From Candidatus Melainabacteria bacterium (GTDB lineage: Bacteria > Cyanobacteriota > Vampirovibrionia > Obscuribacterales > Obscuribacteraceae): a DNA stretch of 64,000 nucleotides. The notes under the pieces are model-generated. The model was not told the DNA's origin and made no database searches. It was given only the letters and a program-made list of their open reading frames with translations. The translations under genes and the position numbers were made by a program. The stretch's first letter is position 1, and every line of letters starts with the position of its first letter. The stretch lies in assembly GCA_003242885.1 (NCBI GenBank), contig QKMZ01000006.1, forward strand, positions 868,001-932,000, in the 5' to 3' direction. Of the stretch, positions 16,610 through 24,653 are shown one piece after another.

Positions 16610-17422
16610 TTGGACTTTCTGGTTGATGCGGGCATTTTTTGTGCCGTCGCTTACGTTCTGGCTTCTATAAAAATAGTCAAAGAGTACGACAGGCTTGTAA
16701 TCTTCCGGTTCGGTAAGGCTATCGGTATCAAAGGTCCGGGCGTAACTCTGGTTTGGCCAATTGCCGACAGTTACAAAAAGGCCGATCTGCGCATCATCAC
16801 CATGTCTATTCCGATGCAAGAAATCATCACCAAAGACAACGTTTCCGTTCGCACCGCTGCAGTCTGTTTTTTCCAGGTTGTCGATCCCTTTAAGGCGGTG
16901 ACAAAAATCGAAGATCCAATTGAAGCTACGCGGCAGATCGCGCAAACGACTTTGCGAAGTGTGTTGGGACAACATGAGCTTGACGAACTGCTCAGTGCAA
17001 GAGATTCAATCAACGCTCAGCTTTCAGCGATCATCGACCGGCAGACAGAAGGCTGGGGGATCAAAGTCAATTCAGTAGAAGTTAAGGACGTTGAAATCCC
17101 AGAAGGCATGCAGCGCGCAATGGCTCGGCAAGCAGAAGCAGAAAGAGAAAGACGAGCCAAGGTTGTCGCTGCTGAGGGCGAACACCAGGCTGCGGAAAAA
17201 CTTGCGCAAGCCGCCAAACTCATTGCTGCACAACCCGGTGCAATGCAATTGAGACAGCTTCAAACAATGGTGGAGGTTTCTGCAGAGAAAAATTCCACAC
17301 TTATATTTCCGATTCCCATCGAGTTTATGTCCGGTATTCAAAATACGCAAAGCCAGCCAACAGATGGTGAAAGCCTTGACGTGTCCGCTGCGAATAAACA
17401 GATCGAACACGATCCGCGGTGA
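16610..17422 (+). CDS. Slipin/stomatin-like SPFH (band 7) membrane protein
   Basis: 270 residues. TTG start with AAGGAG 7 nt upstream. An N-terminal hydrophobic hairpin (AGIFCAVAYVLASI) is followed by the band-7 domain, EYDRLVIFRFGKAIGIKGPGVTLVWP, the pattern of the slipin family. RSVLGQHELDELLSARD and the terminal coiled-coil rich in Glu/Ala/Arg (QAEAERERRAKVVAAEGE) are canonical. Such proteins form oligomeric scaffolds in membrane microdomains. No NfeD partner is adjacent, although slipins often have one. Confidence 0.93.
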   Translation: MDFLVDAGIFCAVAYVLASIKIVKEYDRLVIFRFGKAIGIKGPGVTLVWPIADSYKKADLRIITMSIPMQEIITKDNVSVRTAAVCFFQVVDPFKAVTKIEDPIEATRQIAQTTLRSVLGQHELDELLSARDSINAQLSAIIDRQTEGWGIKVNSVEVKDVEIPEGMQRAMARQAEAERERRAKVVAAEGEHQAAEKLAQAAKLIAAQPGAMQLRQLQTMVEVSAEKNSTLIFPIPIEFMSGIQNTQSQPTDGESLDVSAANKQIEHDPR

Positions 17423-17464
17423 TATATTCGCGAGTCTATTTTTAGTGGCTTGGTAAAAATTGGA

Positions 17465-18037
17465 CTACTTGTCTTTGAGAAACTCGACAAGAGTAGTTTC
17501 CTTTGGCCTCGTCATAATCCACACACAGGCTTCTGTGATTGCCTCTTTGATCGGCGCGTCATGCGCTTCGCTGACGTCTGCTTCAAATATCAGTTTGTAA
17601 GGCGCAATGTTTTCTCCGTACCAAATGAATACCTTTGGTTGTTTTCCACGGCTAAAGTTGATTAGTAAATGATCCAGGTCCTGAGGAGGTGTAACATCAA
17701 ATCCCCGCTTGAACTCTGTCACTGTGTCTACTGCATAAGGAACATCGAGTCCGGCGTTCCATTTAGCAAACAGTCCGCCTTGCGAACACGCCCGACCACG
17801 CAGAATTACAAGTCCGCAGTTCGACTTTCCACCTTGTGAGTCGGAAGCGTCTTTGCGTCTGTAGGAAAGCCAACCTTTCCAATCCTTTGGAATTTGGTCA
17901 GTCAGCTTTATGCCTACTTCTTGTTCAATTGCTTGCAGGCAAAGTTCGCATTCGTACGGCAAATCGTTCAGTCCTGCCGCGCACTCTTGCTTAGCCAAGA
18001 GTTCTGATTCTAATTCCAATAATTTGTGATTGAACAT
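17465..18037 (-). CDS. Hypothetical protein
   Basis: 190 residues, no signal peptide or membrane segment. I do not recognise a family. Five Cys are spread over the N-terminal two-thirds (two close together in ECELCLQ near residue 30), and the C-terminal half contains KVFIWYGENIAPYKLIFEAD and an acidic helix. It is separated by about 42 bp from the TauE/SafE gene upstream on the same strand, so it may be the last gene of that unit. Confidence 0.7.
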   Translation of the reverse strand: MFNHKLLELESELLAKQECAAGLNDLPYECELCLQAIEQEVGIKLTDQIPKDWKGWLSYRRKDASDSQGGKSNCGLVILRGRACSQGGLFAKWNAGLDVPYAVDTVTEFKRGFDVTPPQDLDHLLINFSRGKQPKVFIWYGENIAPYKLIFEADVSEAHDAPIKEAITEACVWIMTRPKETTLVEFLKDK

Positions 18038-18079
18038 TCTTTCTTCGACTGCCCGTGAGCCTGCGATCTATATGCCCAA

Positions 18080-18916
18080 CTAGAACGGTGTCGCAGGCAG
18101 CAACTCGCGCATCGCCAAAACTACGGACATTATTAGCATTATCACTCCAAAGCCACGCCGCAGAAATGAGTCCTTCAATTTAAGTGCCAGAGCGCTTCCT
18201 AAAAGAGAGCCCGGAATGGAGCCAGCGATCATCAGCAAAGCAAGTGTCAGGTTTACATGCATGAGCGCAAAGTGGGAAACTGTGCCTGGAATGGAAACTG
18301 CGGCAATAACAATAAGTGATGTACCGAACGCTGCTTTGACGCTGAAACGATAGAAATAGAGCAGGCAAGGGACCATTAGAAATCCACCGCCCACTCCGAA
18401 AAAACCTGCAAACAGCCCAGCCGCCAGTCCGACGACGAATGGACCGATGCCCTTGGCCGGCAACGGCTCAGAATCAGGGTTCGCGCAGGCTTCCCCGCCT
18501 TCCTTTTCGCGAGACTCTTTTTCCCGCTGTTTTTTGAGATTCTCACCAATTGAAAACGAAAGGTCTATGCCGGCAATGCACACAAGCAGCGCAAATAGCA
18601 GCATTAGAATTTGACCTTCCACCCATTGAGTGGCGGCGGCACCGGCAATGGTGCCTAGAACCGCACTTGGTGCTAACTTGGCCGCCATATCCTGGTCGAA
18701 CTGTTTTCTTTTGATGTAGTTAAGCGCACCCGCTACGGATGTGGGAATAATCAGCGCCATTGTCGTTCCGACTGCAACGTGCGGATCTATGTCGAGAAAC
18801 ATGCGGACCAGAGGAGTGCAAAGGATGCCACCTCCTACGCCGAAACAGCCCGACATTAGTCCGGTCAGAAAACCAATGACGACAGCTTTTGCAATGAATG
18901 CGAATTCTAAGATCAC
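18080..18916 (-). CDS. TauE/SafE family permease (probable sulfite/organic anion exporter)
   Basis: 278 residues with about eight TM helices in two homologous halves. Each half begins with the family signature: GLMSGCFGVGGGILCTPLV near residue 18 and GLFAGFFGVGGGFLMVPCL near 166. A charged cytoplasmic loop (QREKESREKEGGEA) joins the halves. The start is GTG 18916, overlapping the stop of the upstream gene by 4 nt (GTGA). Family members move sulfite, sulfoacetate or similar small anions; the substrate is not deducible here. Confidence 0.92.
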   Translation of the reverse strand: MILEFAFIAKAVVIGFLTGLMSGCFGVGGGILCTPLVRMFLDIDPHVAVGTTMALIIPTSVAGALNYIKRKQFDQDMAAKLAPSAVLGTIAGAAATQWVEGQILMLLFALLVCIAGIDLSFSIGENLKKQREKESREKEGGEACANPDSEPLPAKGIGPFVVGLAAGLFAGFFGVGGGFLMVPCLLYFYRFSVKAAFGTSLIVIAAVSIPGTVSHFALMHVNLTLALLMIAGSIPGSLLGSALALKLKDSFLRRGFGVIMLIMSVVLAMRELLPATPF

Positions 18917-19461
18917 ATGTAAGTCGAGAGCAATTTCCCTAAATCAGGATTCTCGCCTATCATGCGGTGAAACATCGGATTGCGAGCCAAAAGTTTTGAA
19001 ATTTTACGGTCTTTCTTAACCGCACGGTAAATCCCCTCAGGGTCACGTGCGATGACTCTGTCGCACTGCGGGTTGAGCGCAAGCCTGCGGGCAACGTCTT
19101 TCCACCGTGTCAGCCGTCTGCACAGATAATGATCCGCTTCGGCAATTTCTCCAAGGCGCGGATGCTTTGCCAAAAGCATTGCGGCCGCGTGAAAATCGGT
19201 AATTGATTCGATTAAATCAGGGTTTGACATTGCAGCACGATCGAGCCAGTGATATTTAGACATCGCAATCGCTGCGCTTCTATCTCTTCTGATTCGATTT
19301 GGTCTGATTGACTTTGCCGAGTTATTTGTTGTAAGACCCGGACGCAGTTGTGCATTTGGGTCGTTGGACGAAACGTCTGCAAAAGAAGCTGAAGTGCAGG
19401 CAAAAAGGACCGGTGTAACAAACAATATTGCCTTAAAGAACGACGATTTGCTGTGAATCAT
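18913..19461 (-). CDS. Secreted hypothetical protein with Asn-Pro repeats
   Basis: 182 residues from ATG 19461, chosen because GAGG precedes it and a signal peptide follows directly (KSSFFKAILFVTPVLFACTSASFA). A longer in-frame reading to 19533 would add 24 unlikely residues. The mature half carries periodic short motifs, N/H/D-P spaced roughly 8-20 residues apart (SNPDLIES, KHPRLGEI, LNPQCDRV, RDPEGIYR, RNPMFHRM, ENPDLGKL), suggesting a short helical repeat. It overlaps the permease gene by 4 nt and is probably co-translated. Function unknown. Confidence 0.75.
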   Translation of the reverse strand: MIHSKSSFFKAILFVTPVLFACTSASFADVSSNDPNAQLRPGLTTNNSAKSIRPNRIRRDRSAAIAMSKYHWLDRAAMSNPDLIESITDFHAAAMLLAKHPRLGEIAEADHYLCRRLTRWKDVARRLALNPQCDRVIARDPEGIYRAVKKDRKISKLLARNPMFHRMIGENPDLGKLLSTYM

Positions 19462-19749
19462 CTCAACCTCAAACGGTTTTAAAATTCGACTTACTGACCG
19501 TTGAAGCAAGTAAGTCATCAATATTTTAACCATTTGTCGGCCTATAAGGGATAGTAATTTAGCTCTAAATCACGTGCAGATCTGCGCTTCGACCCTTCAA
19601 AACCCCGCTGCGGGCACCTTTGGGTACAATACGTTTGGGAAGTATCTCGCAAAACTAGAATTTATGAGACTTTCCGTTGTGTGTAATTGCCAGCAAAGCA
19701 TATGCAACAGGCATACCCAGCTCATTTGTCCCTCAGGAGACTGACAGTT

Positions 19750-21573
19750 GTGAGTACGGTGAGCAACCAGGGGCCTACAGGCAGTCAGCCTGAGAAGGTC
19801 GAAAATAAGGGACAACCGGAGGTCGTACGAGATAAGCCGGACGATGGGCTTTCGCTTGGGGATATGGTTGCTCGTGGTGATCGTTTGCAGGCTGCCCAAC
19901 AAGGTCAAATAAGAGATAAAGGCATTACTGAAGAGCAAAAACTTGAACAGCTGAATAACCAGCTTACTCCTCATATTTCAGGCAAACCAGGCAGAGGGGC
20001 ACTTTCCAGAGGATTGGGGCTTTCTGAGGAATTAGGGCGAGAGCTTTCCCGGGAGGCTGGTTCGCAGCCTTACAGGGACAGAGTTTTGAAGGGCGAGACA
20101 AATTTGCCTGTGCGAGAGTTTACGTGGTCAAATCAGCGCCAGATGGACCAGTCTGCCAATGCAGGGCTCGGTATACCTTTGGGTTTAAAACAGTTTTTCC
20201 AGTTGCGAAAGTCGGAATATCAAACGCAGCCTGAAAAATCGGACTCGCAGACAAATGTCAAGGTTGAGAATTTTTTGAACCAAACTCCTGTTAAGGATAA
20301 CGAAAAGCGCTCTCCGGCTGAAGAGAAGGAGCTGGAGCAGTCTAGAGAAGCTTTGAAGTCCGCCGTCAGCCCCGAAGAAACACTATCAAAAGCACTTCAT
20401 CTAGCAAGGCTTTATCAGCATTTGCGCTATATTGATGAGGCTAAAAAAGCCACTGAATTAGCTCTGGGAATTGATCCTGACAATATGGTGGCACGACAAA
20501 TGTTCAAGGAACTAGAACGGATGCATCCAGTAGATATCGGCGTCGCCACACTTCCTATTACTGTGCCAAATGCTGTGACAAAGTCGGCATTGCGCAAACG
20601 AATTCTTGGACTTTCAGGCGGTAAAGTTGCTGTCGTCGGCGATTTACTTATCGACGAGTTGATGGAGGGTAAACCCGAAAGGATTTCCCGCGAAGCTCCA
20701 GTTTTGATTCTCGAGCATGTCGACACCGTTCATATTCCAGGTGGTGCTGCCAACACGGCAAGCAACGTTGTTGCGCTTGGTGGTGAGTGCATGGCGGTTG
20801 GAGTATGCGGCGCCGATGAGTATTCTGAAAAATTGTCCAGTATGCTCGACAGATATCGCATTCGACACAGTTTGGTAAAGGACATAACCAGACCCACGAC
20901 CGTCAAGACAAGAATTTTGTCCAAGTCGCATTCACTGATGCAGCAGCTTCTGCGTCTTGATCGTATCTCGCACAATCCGATTAGCTCGATTATCGAAAAG
21001 ATACTGATTCAGCAAATTGAAGAAGCGGTTGTTGGATATAAGGCTGTCATTCTTTCGGATTATAAAGCCGGCGTCATCACAGATGGTGTCATCAAGTCAT
21101 TGCGTGCTTATGCCGAAAGAGAAAAAGTTTTGCTCATAGTTGATGCTCAGGGTGATTTCACGCGCTTCCAGGGGTCCACGTTGTTGACTCCCAATCAGCC
21201 TGACACAGAGGGCTTCTTAGGCTATCGCATTGATTCCGATTCGGTTGAAAAGGCGGGCAAAGAGATGCTCGAAAAAACTGGAGCTGAAGCTGTTTTGATA
21301 ACTCGCGGCGCGGAAGGCATGGCGCTTTTCGAAAGAGGCAAGCAGTATGCCGAAATGCCGGTATTCAATCGCAGCGATGTATTTGATGTGACTGGTGCTG
21401 GTGATACCGTAGTCGCCACTATGGCTCTTGCTCTGGTATCAGGAGCTAGCTATGTTGAAGCCACAGCCTTGGGCAATCTTGCTGCAGGCATCGTAGTCAG
21501 AAAGTCGGGAACGGCAACGACCAACCAGAGAGAAATGCTCGAAACACTTGAGCAACTGAATATACCTGAGTAA
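19750..21573 (+). CDS. HldE-type carbohydrate kinase (heptose-7-phosphate kinase family) with TPR-bearing N-terminal extension
   Basis: 607 residues from GTG 19750, supported by AGGAG 10 nt upstream (the frame is open to 19687, but a TTG there has no site). Residues about 1-200 are low-complexity and hydrophilic. About 215-275 form a TPR-like helical pair (ALHLARLYQHLRYIDEAKKA). The C-terminal 320 residues are a PfkB-family kinase resembling the RfaE/HldE kinase domain: VVGDLLIDELMEGKPERISREAP, then HIPGGAANTASNVVALGG, and the catalytic DVTGAGDTVVATMALAL. HldE phosphorylates D-glycero-D-manno-heptose 7-phosphate for LPS core heptose. The nucleotidyltransferase half is missing. Confidence 0.88.
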   Translation: MSTVSNQGPTGSQPEKVENKGQPEVVRDKPDDGLSLGDMVARGDRLQAAQQGQIRDKGITEEQKLEQLNNQLTPHISGKPGRGALSRGLGLSEELGRELSREAGSQPYRDRVLKGETNLPVREFTWSNQRQMDQSANAGLGIPLGLKQFFQLRKSEYQTQPEKSDSQTNVKVENFLNQTPVKDNEKRSPAEEKELEQSREALKSAVSPEETLSKALHLARLYQHLRYIDEAKKATELALGIDPDNMVARQMFKELERMHPVDIGVATLPITVPNAVTKSALRKRILGLSGGKVAVVGDLLIDELMEGKPERISREAPVLILEHVDTVHIPGGAANTASNVVALGGECMAVGVCGADEYSEKLSSMLDRYRIRHSLVKDITRPTTVKTRILSKSHSLMQQLLRLDRISHNPISSIIEKILIQQIEEAVVGYKAVILSDYKAGVITDGVIKSLRAYAEREKVLLIVDAQGDFTRFQGSTLLTPNQPDTEGFLGYRIDSDSVEKAGKEMLEKTGAEAVLITRGAEGMALFERGKQYAEMPVFNRSDVFDVTGAGDTVVATMALALVSGASYVEATALGNLAAGIVVRKSGTATTNQREMLETLEQLNIPE

Positions 21574-21602
21574 GGTTGAGAAAAACGTCGAGAGCCTGAC
21601 AC

Positions 21603-21642
21603 CTAGAGACGTCGAAACGTAGAAACGTAGAAACGTGGAGCC
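21603..21642. repeat. Tandem 8-bp repeat (GTAGAAAC-like, five units)
   Basis: Five consecutive 8-mers: CTAGAGAC, GTCGAAAC, GTAGAAAC, GTAGAAAC, GTGGAGCC. It lies 30 bp after the stop of the kinase gene and before a convergent gene. No hairpin explains the regular 8-bp period. Confidence 0.7.
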
Positions 21643-21679
21643 TACAAGCGAGCGAAGCGTTCGTGGGGACGAAAACAGG

Positions 21680-22072
21680 CTACGCCAGCGAGCTCTTCAC
21701 GATTTGAGCAAATAATGGGAATTGTCCGTGTTTTGGTTGAAGGTTCAGAGATTCAAGAACGCTTGCGCGCATCTCTTCCGGCAAACCGTTGAGTTTCAGC
21801 TGGAAGTGGCTGACGAGTTCTTCTTGCGCTTTTAAGAAAGATTCGTCGATTGCGTATGCCGACAATTCGTTGTGGCTGACGTTCATGATTTCTGTTGCTT
21901 GCATTACTGAGTGAAGCTCCGGATTTTTGTGACTGATGGAAAATGAGTCGTTTTGCTCGATAGGTTTTGATTCAGCTAATGAATAGCTTTGCAAACCTTC
22001 GGCTTGGTCTTGCGCGAAATCCTCAACGGTCTCGAAATCATTTGAATTAGTAACTTTCTCGAAAGGGGGCAT
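21680..22072 (-). CDS. Hypothetical protein
   Basis: 130 residues, acidic and rich in Glu, Ser, Asn and Gln, with no signal peptide. A GGAG site lies 7 nt before the ATG, so the gene is probably real. The C-terminal half looks helical (FLKAQEELVSHFQLKLNGLPEEMRASVLESLNLQP). I do not recognise a family. It is divergent from the DUF4330-like gene (138 bp apart) and convergent with the kinase gene. Confidence 0.65.
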   Translation of the reverse strand: MPPFEKVTNSNDFETVEDFAQDQAEGLQSYSLAESKPIEQNDSFSISHKNPELHSVMQATEIMNVSHNELSAYAIDESFLKAQEELVSHFQLKLNGLPEEMRASVLESLNLQPKHGQFPLFAQIVKSSLA

Positions 22073-22210
22073 GTTCGACTCCGAGGTTTGTGGTTCGCGT
22101 GTTTGTGTCTATCTGTTTGCCGACACTTTTGGACAAGGGTCTTCGTATTTCCCGCAGTATGATTTAATTGCTCAAACGACCGTGTCCGAATCCGCCAAGA
22201 GGTATATACA

Positions 22211-22726
22211 GTGGCTCTCCTGCCGCGCGCTCGCGCCAATTTCATCGACTTTACCGCTATAGCCTTGCTTTGCGCCGCCGGACTTGGTTTCGGTCTTGCG
22301 AAAGCCGGTCACGCTGGGGTCAATCAGGTGATCACAGGTACACCTGATGTAGAGATAGACGTATATATCACTGGATTAAAAACGAAGGATCTCAACCTGT
22401 TTAAGGTCGGAGAACCGTCGGCGATCACTATCCGCAACCAGCCGGTCAAGCCGCCGATGATAATCACAAAAGTAGAGCACACACCAAAGCAAGTTGCTTT
22501 CCTTGCTCAGGACGGAAAGAAAGCCGTTTCATTTGATGATCCAGCCAACCCAATCGCACACGATTTCACCGTCACCGTAAAAGACAAGGCCGAAGAAACC
22601 GATGATGGTTATGTGATTCGCGGAAACAAGATTAAGGTTGGTAATCAAATTGAGCTTGAATGGAAGAAATATAGAGTGCAAGGCGTTGTTGTAGACGTTC
22701 GTCCGATCGCTCCTGCTGCGAAGTAA
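22211..22726 (+). CDS. DUF4330-like membrane-anchored protein
   Basis: 171 residues, GTG start with AGAGG upstream. One N-terminal hydrophobic segment (FIDFTAIALLCAAGLGFGLA) anchors it. The rest is beta-rich with the DUF4330 pattern: VEIDVYITGLKTKDLNLFKVGEPSAITIRNQP, a KITKVE-type strand, then RGNKIKVGNQIELE and a closing VVDVRP. DUF4330 proteins are typical of cyanobacteria. It ends 8 bp before the IctB-like gene, so the two are likely one unit. Confidence 0.82.
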   Translation: MALLPRARANFIDFTAIALLCAAGLGFGLAKAGHAGVNQVITGTPDVEIDVYITGLKTKDLNLFKVGEPSAITIRNQPVKPPMIITKVEHTPKQVAFLAQDGKKAVSFDDPANPIAHDFTVTVKDKAEETDDGYVIRGNKIKVGNQIELEWKKYRVQGVVVDVRPIAPAAK

Positions 22727-22734
22727 TTTCATCG

Positions 22735-24171
22735 ATGCAACACGTTCTTGATTCCATTTCTTGCGCGCTTTCTCTTGAGCAGCAAGACAACAGGTTGAGA
22801 AAGGCTCTTCAGGAGTCGTTTCTCGCCAACTTAATTGCGATGCCGTTTCGGCTTGTTGCTCAGGCGTTTTCTAAAGCGGCAAACATGGCGAATGTCGGAA
22901 GCTTGCTTCAATTGTTGGCTTTTGTTATCACAGCCGGGATGATTTTTAGCCTCTGGCTACCGATGTTTGCTTCTGACAAAGAGACTTTGGCATACATCTC
23001 ACTGGGTTCTCTGATTCTATATATAAGTGGATGTCTGCTGGGCGGAAAAGACAAACGGCAAGCCTCCGCTGTAGATGCACTTGTAGTGCTGTTTCTCGGG
23101 ATCAATCTGGTAGCTGCCTGTGCTTCAAGGTATTTCAGCGAGAGTTTGCCTGGTCTGGCGAAACTAGTTATCTATGTCTCCAGCTACTTCTTATTCTCCG
23201 CTGTAGCGAATACTCCTAGGCGCCGATTAATCTTGATGTGCGCTGCTGTGGCTGGCGGTCTTGTTGCCGCTACCTACGGGCTTTACCAATACAAAATTGG
23301 CGTTGCTCCTTTGGCCACTTGGGAAGATCCTTCCGTCGAATCGCAAGCTACACGAATCTACTCGACTCTGGGAAATCCTAATTTGTTGGCTGGTTATTTG
23401 ATTCCGCTGGTTGCGGTTTCATCCGCCATGTTCATCGGAGCGATTGAGAGCAAAAAGTGGTTGTTCGCTCTTTTGGCTGGACCTGCAGCGCTGATTCTTA
23501 TTGCAGCCACCGTGCTGACCGGCAGTAGAGGCGGATTTATGGGAATAGCTGCCGCACTTGCAGCCTTATTCTTGCTCTCGTCCGTATGGTGTTGGGCCAA
23601 ATATCCAAAGATTCGCCCGGCAATTGTTGGTTTGGCAATCGCATTGCCTGCAATTGCTGGCGTCTGCGTCTTTCTTGTGCCCAGCATGCAGCAACGGGTC
23701 GTTTCGATATTTGCCGGCTGGCAGCATTCATCAAATGCTTTCCGTTTACACGTTTATCAATCTTCGCTTGAGATGTTCAAGGATAATTGGTGGATTGGAG
23801 TCGGTCCAGGCAATAAAGCCTTTCGCCTTGCCTACGGGCTATATATGAATAGTCGATTCGACGCTTTGGGCACTTATTGCGTTCCGCTCGAAATCGCTGT
23901 CGAAGCTGGAATCTTTGCTCTCATTGTGTTTGCTGCGTTCTTTGTCTCACTTCTGGGGCGCGCTCATCTGGCCTTTTATAGCCGTACCATTGGCTGGGAA
24001 CGCTGGCTTTGCGCCGGAATGGCTGCCGCGCTTTTCGGCATAGCCATGATGGGTATGGTCGACACTGTCTTTTATAGACCCCAGGTCCACTTTATCTTCT
24101 GGCTTCTTGCTGGATGTCTTGTCTCCGCAGCTCTTCAGGCTCGTTCCAACGATAATCAGGCAATTTCATAA
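22735..24171 (+). CDS. O-antigen ligase (Wzy/WaaL) family membrane protein, IctB-like
   Basis: 478 residues with about 10-12 TM helices. Motifs match the O-antigen ligase/polymerase family and, more closely, cyanobacterial IctB: TRIYSTLGNPNLLAGYLIPLVA near residue 205, LTGSRGGFMGIAAALA near 260, and GVGPGNKAFRLAYGLYMNSRF near 352, followed by CVPLEIAVEAGI. IctB was first named for inorganic carbon accumulation but belongs to a ligase fold; in a non-phototroph a surface-polysaccharide role is more likely. A long cytoplasmic N-terminus (about 50 residues) precedes the first helix. The palindromic element at 24178 begins 6 bp after the stop. Confidence 0.88.
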   Translation: MQHVLDSISCALSLEQQDNRLRKALQESFLANLIAMPFRLVAQAFSKAANMANVGSLLQLLAFVITAGMIFSLWLPMFASDKETLAYISLGSLILYISGCLLGGKDKRQASAVDALVVLFLGINLVAACASRYFSESLPGLAKLVIYVSSYFLFSAVANTPRRRLILMCAAVAGGLVAATYGLYQYKIGVAPLATWEDPSVESQATRIYSTLGNPNLLAGYLIPLVAVSSAMFIGAIESKKWLFALLAGPAALILIAATVLTGSRGGFMGIAAALAALFLLSSVWCWAKYPKIRPAIVGLAIALPAIAGVCVFLVPSMQQRVVSIFAGWQHSSNAFRLHVYQSSLEMFKDNWWIGVGPGNKAFRLAYGLYMNSRFDALGTYCVPLEIAVEAGIFALIVFAAFFVSLLGRAHLAFYSRTIGWERWLCAGMAAALFGIAMMGMVDTVFYRPQVHFIFWLLAGCLVSAALQARSNDNQAIS

Positions 24172-24177
24172 TGGTTT

Positions 24178-24207
24178 AGAAGGTTAACCGTTATCGGTTA
24201 ACCTTCT
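24178..24207. repeat. Dispersed palindromic hairpin element, copy 4 (perfect, inverted orientation)
   Basis: AGAAGGTTAACCG, loop TTAT, then the exact reverse complement. It equals the core of copy 3 read from the other strand. It starts 6 bp after the stop of the IctB-like gene. No T-run follows on either side, so it is not a standard terminator. Confidence 0.85.
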
Positions 24208-24653
24208 GAGATTGATTGGTCCGATTGCTGGATTAGCTGGGGTTAATCTGATTTTGGGGTATACCTATATATAGTCGAGCGGTTTCGGCTGAACGGCGTC
24301 GGATAAATCAGCTGTGCTAAGCCAAAAGATTAAAACCTAAGAAAAATTCATTAACTGGCGCTTATTTTATATTGTTTCCCGGGTTCCGGGGTAAGAAATA
24401 TGAGGTAGCGCTAATGTAGCCATGTCCAGTTCTCGGTCTTCGCTAGTTGCCGTAAAGCACCAGCTGATGATTCGACGAGCCCCGTGAAGTGACTAAACCT
24501 TGACAGCTTAGCAACATTAACGGACAATAATGAATAGGATTTTACTATTTCGCTAGGGTCAGTCGAAAACCCCAACAATCCAAATATCGGCTGGTCCATT
24601 TAAAACCACTTACCGGCTATGCTGCCGGTCCTTCTTCGGAGGAAAACAAAGCA
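24208..24653 (+). other. Intergenic stretch and long leader of the TadG-like gene
   Basis: About 446 bp without a convincing gene. It holds an A/T-rich section (about 24260-24400), a putative promoter at 24500-24528 and, from there, a leader of about 120 nt ending in a GGAGG ribosome-binding site 11 nt before the ATG. I looked for the cyclic-di-GMP, cobalamin and other common riboswitch cores and did not see one. Confidence 0.5.
24500..24528 (+). promoter_or_regulatory. Probable sigma-70 promoter of the TadG-like gene
   Basis: A perfect TTGACA (24500-24505), a 17-nt spacer, then GACAAT (24523-24528), 4/6 to TATAAT. Spacing is ideal. Confidence 0.45.

Noticed and set aside
1221-24207. The dispersed palindromes as a CRISPR array
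   Set aside because: Copies are kilobases apart with no regular spacers and no cas genes nearby.
24411-24599. 62-codon minus-strand frame in the leader of the TadG-like gene
   Set aside because: It has no ribosome-binding site, no recognisable domain, and overlaps the probable promoter and leader.
24208-24653. A riboswitch in the TadG-like leader
   Set aside because: No conserved core of the c-di-GMP, cobalamin, TPP or other common classes could be recognised by eye.
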